From: Streptomyces sp. TLI_171
Lineage (GTDB): Bacteria; Actinomycetota; Actinomycetes; Streptomycetales; Streptomycetaceae
Direction of reading: 5' to 3'
Length of the DNA stretch: 64,000 nt
Assembly (NCBI RefSeq): GCF_003610255.1
Contig: NZ_RAPS01000001.1
Span: forward strand, 2,108,001 to 2,172,000
How positions within the stretch are numbered: the stretch's first letter is position 1; every line of letters starts with the position of its first letter. This document shows positions 1 through 7,080 of this stretch, one piece after another. The position numbers were made by a program, and so were the translations under genes. The notes beneath the pieces were generated by a model that was not told the DNA's origin, searched no databases, and worked only from the letters and a program-made list of their open reading frames with translations.

Positions 1-1517
1 TCGTGGTTGAGGTTCCAGATCTGGAAGTCCGGGCGGACCCACTCGGCCTCGTAGGCGACGAACCGCGGCTGGTTGCCCGCCGCGGCCGGGTCGCCCTCCA
101 GGTACATGCCGCCGTTGTCGGTGGAGATCCCGAAGATGGTGCCGGCGTAGGTCTGGTAGTCGCTGCTGGAGTGGAAGACCACCACCTCGATGGTGGTGTT
201 GTTGTCGCCCGCGACGGCGCCGGCGTCCCGGACCACGCCGTGGAAGTAGGCGTCCTGGCCCTTCAGGCTGGTGCAGGCGGTGGTCAGCTGATCGGCCGTC
301 AGCGCCTGGGCGACGATCCTGATCGAGCTGCTGCAGGTGTAGTTGACCGTCAGCACCGCGGCCCTCAGCCGGTTCGCCAGGTCGCAGGTGCCGTAGTAGG
401 CGCAGTTGGCCTTGTCGTAGCCGTCGGTCATCTCGGCCAGGCCGACCCAGAGCGCGGCGGTCCGGCCGGTGATCGAGCTCTGGTCGAGCAGGCTCTTCAC
501 CAGCGGCCGGGTCTTCGCCTGCAGCGCCGGGTACTGCAGGAAGCGGCCGAGTTCGCGGCCCGCGTTGGAGACCAGGTAGCCCTTGTCGCCGCCGAGCAGC
601 GCGTTGTTGCGGGAGGCGAAGGACTGCAGGGTGTCCAGCACGCTCGGGTCGGCCTGCACGGCGGGCAGGAAGTCGCTGTTCTGGTGGCCGCGCCAGAGCA
701 CGGTGTAGGTGTTGTTGACGGCGTTGAGCATCCACCAGGACGCGTCGTAGCTGCTGTTGTAGCCGGCCAGCAGCCGCTTCACCACGCCCAGGTAGCGGGC
801 GTTCTCGGCCGCGCTGTCGATCAGGGTGACCGCCTCGGCCAGGGTGGCCCCGTTGGCGTCGGACACGTCCTGCGCGTGCGGGGCGGCGAAGAAGGCGTCC
901 AGGCCGCCCTCGATCGCCGACTTCAGGCTGCTGCCGTACGGGCCGACCACGTCCGGGTTGTACCACTGCACGAAGTACCCGGCCCGCAGGTACAGCACGA
1001 TCTGGGTGGCCGAGGTGGAGTCGTCGCCGGGGTAGCCGGCGGCGACGGTGCGCAGCGCGTTGGCCACCGTGACCATCTGCGACTCGGTGAAGGCCAGCTT
1101 GGCGTCGTTGCCCTTGAGGGTGAACAGCGAGTTGACGCAGTCCACGCTCGCGGACTTGATCTGCGTCACCAGGGCGCTGCCGGTGCGGCTGGTGAAGTCC
1201 GCGGTGTTGCAGGTCGCCGCCGCGGCGAGCGCCTGGGCCCGTACGGCCGCGGGCTCGCCGCCGGACGCCAGCGGCGGCCGCTTGCTGGCGTCCGCCCGAA
1301 CCTCGCGGGCGGCGTCCTTGCGGCGCTCGGCCGCCTCGGTGCTGCGCGGCGCGGACTTCGCCGCTTTCGCCTGGCCGGCCGCCGTGGGCGGGCCGGCGGG
1401 GGCGGCCGCCCGGGCTCCGGGGGCCAGCGCGCCGAGGAAGCCGAGGGCCAGACAGAAGGACAGCAGGAGGGTCAGCGTCCGCGTCGCGGACGCGAACGGT
1501 ATCCGGAAGGTTCGCAC
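1..1517 (-). CDS. M9-family collagenase, C-terminus outside window
   Basis: Partial gene of about 505 codons, running off the left edge on the minus strand. The GTG start at 1517 follows GGAGG by about 7 nt. Residues 1-37 form a secretion signal with an Arg-containing start and a Leu-rich core. The mature part resembles the N-terminal activator domain of clostridial ColG-type collagenases and reaches the block GMYLEGDP...RFVAYEAEW that precedes the zinc site. The last complete codons read WNLNH and the next begins GA, so the window ends inside what should be HExxH. The expected product is a secreted zinc metalloprotease that degrades collagen or gelatin-like proteins. A 36-bp palindrome lies upstream (1598-1633). 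The family call is from sequence memory; the catalytic domain itself is not visible. Confidence 0.85.
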   Translation of the reverse strand, partial: MRTFRIPFASATRTLTLLLSFCLALGFLGALAPGARAAAPAGPPTAAGQAKAAKSAPRSTEAAERRKDAAREVRADASKRPPLASGGEPAAVRAQALAAAATCNTADFTSRTGSALVTQIKSASVDCVNSLFTLKGNDAKLAFTESQMVTVANALRTVAAGYPGDDSTSATQIVLYLRAGYFVQWYNPDVVGPYGSSLKSAIEGGLDAFFAAPHAQDVSDANGATLAEAVTLIDSAAENARYLGVVKRLLAGYNSSYDASWWMLNAVNNTYTVLWRGHQNSDFLPAVQADPSVLDTLQSFASRNNALLGGDKGYLVSNAGRELGRFLQYPALQAKTRPLVKSLLDQSSITGRTAALWVGLAEMTDGYDKANCAYYGTCDLANRLRAAVLTVNYTCSSSIRIVAQALTADQLTTACTSLKGQDAYFHGVVRDAGAVAGDNNTTIEVVVFHSSSDYQTYAGTIFGISTDNGGMYLEGDPAAAGNQPRFVAYEAEWVRPDFQIWNLNH

Positions 1518-1597
1518 GTGGGGGCCTCCGGGCCTGGTATGACGCCGTGTTGGGGCCACGGCGGAGGGTCGGAAGCCGTCGGGGGAAGCCCTCGACG

Positions 1598-1633
1598 GCC
1601 AGGTGACATGTACAATTGCACATGTCACCTGGC
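1598..1633. repeat. 36-bp near-perfect palindrome between collagenase and DUF4180 gene
   Basis: Arms GCCAGGTGACATGT (1598-1611) and ACATGTCACCTGGC (1620-1633) are exact reverse complements. The centre CAATTG (1613-1618) is itself palindromic, so only the pair 1612/1619 is mismatched. It sits 81 bp upstream of the collagenase start and 45 bp downstream of the DUF4180 stop. It may be an operator for the collagenase, a terminator for the DUF4180 gene, or both. There is no T-tract. Confidence 0.7.
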
Positions 1634-1677
1634 GCCCGGAAGACCCTGTCGGCAGATCAACTGCCCCGCATAACCCG

Positions 1678-2037
1678 CTAGTTCGCCAAGCGCCCGGCCA
1701 ACTCCGGCAGATCCGCCACGAACCACAGCTGCCCGCCCCGGTTGCTCTCCCGCACGAAGTCCCGCAGCGCGTCCGAGCGCTCCACGTGCGCCGCGATGTC
1801 GCCCACCACCACCAGACCCATCCGGTACTGGGCGAACTTCTGCACCACGGCGCCGGCGACCCCGCTGCGCAGCCGGAAGAACTCCTCCCCCAGCCGCGCC
1901 ACCGGCACCGCCACCCAGGACGCCCCCTGGTAGTGGGCGTCCCCCAGCAGGTCCACCGCCTGCTGCTCCCCCGCCAGCGCCTCGCCCTCCGCCGGGCACA
2001 CCATCACCTGCACCCCGCCCACGTCCTGCACCGCCAT
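1678..2037 (-). CDS. DUF4180 family protein
   Basis: About 119 aa when started at ATG 2037, which has GAGAGGAG about 10 nt upstream. A longer frame to 2079 exists but lacks a ribosome site. The protein starts MAVQDVGGVQV and ends in a WFVADLPEL segment, the pattern of the small DUF4180 family; its function is unknown. It is soluble with no membrane segment. It is transcribed divergently from the RIO kinase unit and converges on nothing: the collagenase follows on the same strand. A prominent palindrome lies 45 bp after its stop. Confidence 0.7.
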   Translation of the reverse strand: MAVQDVGGVQVMVCPAEGEALAGEQQAVDLLGDAHYQGASWVAVPVARLGEEFFRLRSGVAGAVVQKFAQYRMGLVVVGDIAAHVERSDALRDFVRESNRGGQLWFVADLPELAGRLAN

Positions 2038-2121
2038 CGGCCCGGCACTCCTCTCGATCCGTCGGTCCCTGCCACCCATTCATAGCCGCAGGCGGGCTCC
2101 CGGTGCGCCGAAATAAATCGC

Positions 2122-2149
2122 TTGCGTTCCCGCTCGGTCCGGCTAGGGT
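2122..2149 (+). promoter_or_regulatory. Predicted promoter of RIO leader/kinase
   Basis: TTGCGT (2122-2127) and TAGGGT (2144-2149) are separated by 16 bp, a good match to the main actinobacterial vegetative consensus. Transcription would start near 2156, giving a 5' leader of about 170 nt before the kinase start. Confidence 0.55.
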
Positions 2150-2197
2150 GGTCGTCGTCCTCCTGTGCGAGGACCAGATGAGAGGAGGTGTGTCCGA

Positions 2198-2275
2198 ATG
2201 GTTGCCGCCACGACGCGGCGCGCCTTCGCCTGCGCGCCATTCGCCCCTCCCTCTCGTCTTCTCCCCACCGGCTGA
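2198..2275 (+). CDS. 25-aa leader peptide upstream of RIO kinase
   Basis: A short ORF with a near-ideal ribosome site: AGGAGGTG at 2183-2190, 7 nt before ATG 2198. The peptide begins MVAATTRRAF and ends PPSRLLPTG, with a Pro-Pro pair near the end. Its last three codons (2264-2272) hold one arm of a hairpin with 2294-2301. The stop TGA is at 2273, 48 nt before the chosen kinase start. The strong translation signal and the RNA pairing downstream suggest a regulatory uORF rather than a functional protein. There is no direct evidence that it is translated. Confidence 0.5.
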   Translation: MVAATTRRAFACAPFAPPSRLLPTG

Positions 2276-2320
2276 CAGCGCGTCACCAGCGCCCCGGTGG
2301 GCCTCTCCTCAGGAGCCACC
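2264..2320 (+). promoter_or_regulatory. Candidate translational attenuator hairpins before RIO kinase
   Basis: Two mutually exclusive pairings are visible. The first is CCCACCGG (2264-2271) with CCGGTGGG (2294-2301). The second is GGTGG (2296-2300) plus CTCC (2305-2308) with GGAG-CCACC (2312-2320), which would hide the AGGAG ribosome site of the kinase at 2311-2315. Whether the leader ribosome covers the first arm would decide which forms. This is inference from base pairing only. Confidence 0.4.
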
Positions 2321-2323
2321 GCA

Positions 2324-3295
2324 GTGCGCGAGCGCTTTGCCGACAGCGATTCCTTCTCCCGTATCCGCCCCAAGGGCGCGTCCCGTCGCGGCCGCAAGGC
2401 CGACCGCTTCGACGACCTGGCCGAACCCGAGTACCTCTACTTCCCCTCCGACGAGCCCGCCGACGGCGGGTCCGACGAGGAGTCCCCGGCCCCGGTGACC
2501 GACGGTCCCCCCGTCGGCGACCGCTGGTCGACGTGGGACCAGTCCACCCCGACCGAGAAGGGCCCCGAGCCGCGCCCCGACTGGGTCGTCACCGAACTCG
2601 CGGCCGTCGAAACCGAGTTGGGCATCGTCAAGACCGGCAAGGAGGCGGACGTCTTCCTGCTGGAGCGCGCCGTCCCCGGCACCGGCCGCCGCACCCTGAT
2701 GGCCGCCAAGCGGTACCGGGACGCCCAGCACCGGATGTTCCACCGGGACTCCGGGTACCTGGAGGGCCGCCAGCACAAGGAGTCCCGGATCACCCGGGCG
2801 ATGGCCAAGCGGACGACGTTCGGCAAGGAGGCGATCGCCGGCCAGTGGGCGGCCGCCGAGTTCGCCGCGCTGAGCCGCCTGTGGTCCGCGGGCGTGGCCG
2901 TGCCCTACCCGGTGCAGATCACGGGCACCGAGATCCTGATGGAGTTCGTCGGCGACGAGAGCGGTGCCGCCGCCCCCCGGCTGGCCCAACTCCGCACCGA
3001 GGAGGCCGATGTCGACGACCTGTGGGAGCAGTTGGGCAGCAGCCTCTCGGTGCTGGCCTTCGACGGGTACGCCCACGGTGACCTCTCGGCGTACAACATC
3101 CTGGTGCACCGCGGCCGCCTGGTGATCATCGACGTTCCGCAGATCGTCGACGTGGTGGCCAACCCGCGCGGCCTCTCCTTCCTGGAGCGGGACGTGCGCA
3201 ACGTCGGCGCCTGGTTCGTCTCCCGCGGCCTGCCCGCCGCCCGGGTGGACGAGCTGGTCGAGTCGCTGGCGGCGGAGGCCCGGCTGCGCCGCTGA
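2324..3295 (+). CDS. RIO-type serine protein kinase
   Basis: 323 aa from GTG 2324, chosen because AGGAG (2311-2315) lies 8 nt upstream; an in-frame GTG at 2297 falls inside the putative regulatory hairpin. An acidic N-terminal tail of about 90 residues precedes a RIO1-like kinase domain. Visible features are the nucleotide region GIVKTGKEADVFL, the catalytic loop HGDLSAYNILVH (Asp general base, Asn metal ligand) and the metal-binding Asp in IIDVPQIVD. RIO kinases are atypical kinases/ATPases linked to ribosome maturation in eukaryotes and archaea; the bacterial role is little known. It appears to be the last gene of a unit whose first ORF is the leader at 2198. Confidence 0.85.
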   Translation: MRERFADSDSFSRIRPKGASRRGRKADRFDDLAEPEYLYFPSDEPADGGSDEESPAPVTDGPPVGDRWSTWDQSTPTEKGPEPRPDWVVTELAAVETELGIVKTGKEADVFLLERAVPGTGRRTLMAAKRYRDAQHRMFHRDSGYLEGRQHKESRITRAMAKRTTFGKEAIAGQWAAAEFAALSRLWSAGVAVPYPVQITGTEILMEFVGDESGAAAPRLAQLRTEEADVDDLWEQLGSSLSVLAFDGYAHGDLSAYNILVHRGRLVIIDVPQIVDVVANPRGLSFLERDVRNVGAWFVSRGLPAARVDELVESLAAEARLRR

Positions 3296-3316
3296 CGGAC
3301 CGTCGGCGGCCGACGG

Positions 3317-4189
3317 CTACGGGTTCGGCCAGAGGATGAACCGCGGGAGCACCGTCTTCCGCGGTTCTCCGCCGATCGCGGCCAGCGCCCCGCGGATCTC
3401 GTACAGGTGGGCCGGCCTGAGCTCCAGCGGCGCCTCGTGCTCCTGGTGGGTGTGGAAGATCGGGTAGTCGACGCCCGGCGTGGTCGACATCTCGATGTGG
3501 CAGCCCAGCACGTGGGTGACGGTGCGCTGTTCGGCGAACTCGATCATCCGGTCGATGCTGCGGGTGAAGGCCGCCCAGTCCTCGATGTAGAGCCGGCCGG
3601 GGTAGACGGTGTCACCGGTGAGCAGGAAGCCGGTCCACGGGTCGTAGTGGGTGACCGCGGCGGCGTGGTGCCCCGGGGTGGCGATCGCCTCCAGCACCCG
3701 CCCGCCGAGGTCGACCGTGACCACCGCGTCCGGGTCGGCGTCGAAGCCGTACCAGGGCCAGGCGGAGTCCTTCACGGCCGGTACCAGTTCGGTGTCCGGC
3801 CGGTCCGCGAACTGCCCGTCCCCGGCGGTGTGGTCGCCGTGCGAGTGGGTGTGCAGCACCAGCAGCCCGTAGTCCTCGCGCGGGTGGCGTTCCAGCCAGT
3901 CGGCGACCAGCCCGTCCACGGTCCGCCGCAGCGGCAGGTGCGCGGGCTCGGCGGTCGCGCCGGTGTCGATCAGCACGGCCCGCTCGTTGCCGAACAGCAG
4001 GTACAGGAACGGCGCCTCGTAGTGCACCGCCTTGTTCTGCCGCAGGATCACGGTGTGCTCGTCGTGGGCGAACACCTGCAGGTCGGGATCGGTGTTGTGC
4101 TTCGACGACGGCGAACCGTGGATCCACCGGACGTCGAGCGGCCGGGTCGCGGGACGCTCGGCGGTGAAGTCGATGAGGGTGTTCGGCAC
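3317..4189 (-). CDS. Metallo-beta-lactamase-fold hydrolase
   Basis: 290 aa from GTG 4189, preceded by GAGGAG at 8 nt spacing; a 307-aa form from 4240 is possible. The zinc-binding signature HTHSHGDH is present, followed by later ligands in TPGHH, in LLTGDTVYPG (bridging Asp) and in the final GCHIE. There is no signal peptide. The fold covers glyoxalase II-like thioesterases, lactonases and phosphodiesterases, so the substrate cannot be given. It is divergent from the Ser/Thr kinase at 4327 and converges on the RIO kinase with a 21-bp gap. Confidence 0.8.
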   Translation of the reverse strand: MPNTLIDFTAERPATRPLDVRWIHGSPSSKHNTDPDLQVFAHDEHTVILRQNKAVHYEAPFLYLLFGNERAVLIDTGATAEPAHLPLRRTVDGLVADWLERHPREDYGLLVLHTHSHGDHTAGDGQFADRPDTELVPAVKDSAWPWYGFDADPDAVVTVDLGGRVLEAIATPGHHAAAVTHYDPWTGFLLTGDTVYPGRLYIEDWAAFTRSIDRMIEFAEQRTVTHVLGCHIEMSTTPGVDYPIFHTHQEHEAPLELRPAHLYEIRGALAAIGGEPRKTVLPRFILWPNP

Positions 4190-4326
4190 TGCGAGCTCTC
4201 CTCGGAACGTGTCGGGTACGACCGGCTGACCGTACGTCACGGTTCCGTCCGTGCACAGCGGTTGTGCGACACGCCGAGTGTTAGAGTGCTGACAAGTCGT
4301 ACAACATGCTCGGGGGACTGCGGGAC

Positions 4327-6165
4327 ATGTGGGGTCGGGGGACGGTACTCGGGGGCCGCTACGCCCTCGCCGAGCGGCTCGGCAGCGGCGCGATGGGCGA
4401 GGTCTGGCGGGCCGACGACCAGGTGCTGGGCCGTCAGGTCGCCGTGAAGATCGTGCTGCCCGCGCTGATGGAGGACGAGCTCTTCGCCGCCCGCTTCCGC
4501 CGCGAGGCGACCGTGCTGGCCGCGATGAACCACCGCGGCGTGGTGCACATCCACGACTACGGCGAGGACGCCTCCGACCCGGGCGCCGCCATCGCGTACA
4601 TCGTGATGGAACTGCTCGCCGGCCGCCCGCTGGACAAGGCCCGCGACCGCAAGGGCTTCCCGCCCGACCGCGCGCTCGACATCGCCGCCCAGGTGCTGGA
4701 CGCGCTGCACGCCGCCCACCTGCAGGGCATCGTGCACCGCGACATCAAGCCCTCCAACCTGATGATCGATCAGGACGGCCGAGTCACCGTCACCGACTTC
4801 GGCATCGCCCGCACCCTCGCCGACACCCGGATCACCACCGCCCACGCGGTCATCGGCACCGCCCTGTACATGGCGCCCGAACGCGCCGAGGGCAAGGACG
4901 CCTCGGCCGCCTCCGACCTCTACTCGGTCGGCGTGGTGCTGTACGAACTCCTTACCGGCAAGCCGCCGTTCACCGGCGAGACGCCGCTCGAAGTGGTCCT
5001 GAAGCACGTCCGCGAGCCGGTCCCCGAGCTGCCCGACGCGATACCCGGACCGGTCCGCGCGGTGGTCGCCAAGGCCCTCGCCAAGCAGCCCGGCGACCGC
5101 TACCCGGACGCCGCGGCGATGGCCGTGGCAGCCCGCCGGGCGATGTCCACCCCCGCCGGACTCGGCGCGGTGCTCGGCCTCCCCGAACCCGTCCCGGCCT
5201 CCCCCGCGGCCGCTCCCGCGGCGGCCGACGCCGCCACCGCGCCGGCCGCGGCCCGCCCGCGCGACGGCCGCCGCCGGCTGGTCACCCTGGTGCTGCCGCT
5301 GGTCCTGGTCACCGGCGGCGGCGTGACCGCGCACCAACTCGACCTGCTGCCCTGGCAGAACAGGCAGCAGCCCACCGCCACCGCGAACGCCGCCGGCGGC
5401 CCGAGCAGCACCGCCGGCAACACCCCCGCGACCACCCCCGCCACCGGCCAGGGCGCCACTCCGGCCCCCGTCGGCGCGCCGCCCGCCACCGACAACCCCG
5501 CCCCGCCGAACGGCAACCCCGACCCGGGCACCGCCGCGGGCACGGGCGCGGTCACCGGAACCGGCACCGGCACCGGCACCGGCAGCGGTTCGGGTTCCGG
5601 CTCGGGCTCGGGTTCGGGTTCCGGCTCGGGCGGCAACCCGGCCACCGGGAGCGGCGGTTCCGCCGCCTCCGGCGGCAGCAACAGCGGCGGCGGGAGCACC
5701 CCGACGCAGCCCAAGCCCACCACCCCGAAGCCCACCGCCCCGTCCAACGGCTGCGGCGGCAGCGGCTGGGGGCGCCTGGTCAACGTCGGCACCGGCCTCG
5801 CCGCCAGCCCGGGCTCCGACGCCCTGACCGCGGGCGTCCCCGTCGTCGCGGGCGGCTACCCCGGCTACGGCTGGATCAAGTCCACCGACGGCTCCGGCGT
5901 CACCACCTTCACCGCCTGCAAGAGCGGCAGCGGCATCAGCCTCGGCGGCCGCTACGCCGGCAGCCCCAGCATCGCCGAACTCGCCGGCTCCAGCTCCTTC
6001 GGCGACATGATCAACTGGTCCGTCGCGGACGCCGGCTCCGGCACCTTCCAACTCCTCTTCGGCTACGGCGTCCAGAGCTGCCTGACCGACACCGGCTCCG
6101 GCAACACCCTCACCATCACCACCTGCTCACCGGGCGCCAAGTCCCAGCTCTTCCGCTTCTCCTAG
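4327..6165 (+). CDS. Membrane Ser/Thr protein kinase with Gly/Ser stalk and secreted C-domain
   Basis: 612 aa from ATG 4327 (GGGGGA about 9 nt upstream); an alternative ATG lies at 4306. The Hanks-type kinase domain covers about residues 10-270: glycine loop GSGAMGEVW, catalytic Lys41, HRDIKPSN with Asp139, DFG Asp157, and an APE-like MAPER. After an Ala/Pro linker comes one membrane helix (about 315-335). A long low-complexity stalk follows, rich in Thr/Pro/Ala and then Gly-Thr and Gly-Ser dipeptides. The last 130 residues form a distinct Cys-containing extracellular domain that I do not recognise and which lacks PASTA repeats. It probably senses an external signal and phosphorylates cytoplasmic targets. 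Confidence 0.88.
   Translation: MWGRGTVLGGRYALAERLGSGAMGEVWRADDQVLGRQVAVKIVLPALMEDELFAARFRREATVLAAMNHRGVVHIHDYGEDASDPGAAIAYIVMELLAGRPLDKARDRKGFPPDRALDIAAQVLDALHAAHLQGIVHRDIKPSNLMIDQDGRVTVTDFGIARTLADTRITTAHAVIGTALYMAPERAEGKDASAASDLYSVGVVLYELLTGKPPFTGETPLEVVLKHVREPVPELPDAIPGPVRAVVAKALAKQPGDRYPDAAAMAVAARRAMSTPAGLGAVLGLPEPVPASPAAAPAAADAATAPAAARPRDGRRRLVTLVLPLVLVTGGGVTAHQLDLLPWQNRQQPTATANAAGGPSSTAGNTPATTPATGQGATPAPVGAPPATDNPAPPNGNPDPGTAAGTGAVTGTGTGTGTGSGSGSGSGSGSGSGSGGNPATGSGGSAASGGSNSGGGSTPTQPKPTTPKPTAPSNGCGGSGWGRLVNVGTGLAASPGSDALTAGVPVVAGGYPGYGWIKSTDGSGVTTFTACKSGSGISLGGRYAGSPSIAELAGSSSFGDMINWSVADAGSGTFQLLFGYGVQSCLTDTGSGNTLTITTCSPGAKSQLFRFS
5560..5630 (+). repeat. Gly-Thr / Gly-Ser dipeptide-coding repeat in kinase stalk
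   Basis: A run of GGCACC-type hexamers is followed by GGTTCG/GGCTCG hexamers encoding alternating Thr-Gly and then Ser-Gly, eleven or more units in all. It is simple-sequence DNA that could change length by slippage in multiples of six without breaking frame. It forms the extracellular stalk of the kinase. Confidence 0.7.
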
Positions 6166-6213
6166 CCGAAGCCGTCGGGATCCCCCGCCGGAACGGCCCT
6201 CGCCCACGCTCCG

Positions 6214-7080
6214 TCAGGACACCACGTCCTTCGCCGCGAACCCGCGGAAGGAGAGCGCGAGGAGCACCGCGGAGTAGGACAGCGATAGCACCACGCCCTG
6301 CACCATGCCGCCCCACTCCAGCTGGGGTTGCAGCGCGTCGGCCCAGGCGTACTGCCAGTGCGCGGGCAGCCACTCGCGCAGCGAGCCGAGCGCGGTGACG
6401 GCGTCCAGCACCCCGGTGATGATCGAGAGGAAGACCGCGCCGCCGACCGCGCCGAGCGGGGCGTCGGTGGCGGTGGAGAGCCAGAACGCCAGCGCGCCGA
6501 CCACGATCTCGGCGAGGAAGACGTACAGCACGGCGATCGCCAGCCGCGGCAGCGCCTCGGTGGCGGACAGCGTCGCCCCGGTCGGCAGCTTCAGGTCGCC
6601 CCAGCCGTAGGCCGCGGTGCCGACCACCAGCCCGATGGCGGGCAGCAGCACCACCGCCGCGGCCGAGAACGCCAGCGCCACGGTGAACTTGCGGACCAGC
6701 AGCCGGGCCCGGGGGACGGGCGCGGCCAGCAGGTAGCGCAGCGAGGACCAGCTGGCCTCGGAGGCGACGGTGTCGCCGCAGAACAGCGCCACCGGGATGA
6801 TCAGCAGGAAGCCGGTGCCCATGAACAGCAGGGTGGTGGCGAAGTTCGCGCCGGAGGCGGTGGCCAGCTCGATGAAGGTGGTGCGGTTCTCCCGTCCGGG
6901 CGTGCCGCCGATCTGGAAGGCGGCCAGCACGATGAACGGCAGCAGCGCGAGCACCGCGCCGATCACCAGGGTGCGGCGGCGGCGCAGCTGGCGCATCGCC
7001 TCGACCCGCAGCGGCAGCGTCCTTCCCGGGCGGTAGCCGGGCGCGGCGGTGCCGGGCCGGGGCTCGATCACGGTGCTCAT
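6214..7080 (-). CDS. ABC-2 type transporter permease
   Basis: 288 aa. A short cytoplasmic N-terminus ending in QLRRRRTL is followed by about six hydrophobic segments, beginning with VIGAVLALLPFIVLAAF and ending with VVLSLSYSAVLLALSF. This is the layout of ABC-2 family permeases. Its ATG overlaps the stop of the upstream hydrolase-ABC fusion by 4 bp (7077-7080), so the two are translationally coupled and almost certainly form one transporter. The substrate is unknown. The gene converges with the Ser/Thr kinase at 6165. Confidence 0.85.
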   Translation of the reverse strand: MSTVIEPRPGTAAPGYRPGRTLPLRVEAMRQLRRRRTLVIGAVLALLPFIVLAAFQIGGTPGRENRTTFIELATASGANFATTLLFMGTGFLLIIPVALFCGDTVASEASWSSLRYLLAAPVPRARLLVRKFTVALAFSAAAVVLLPAIGLVVGTAAYGWGDLKLPTGATLSATEALPRLAIAVLYVFLAEIVVGALAFWLSTATDAPLGAVGGAVFLSIITGVLDAVTALGSLREWLPAHWQYAWADALQPQLEWGGMVQGVVLSLSYSAVLLALSFRGFAAKDVVS

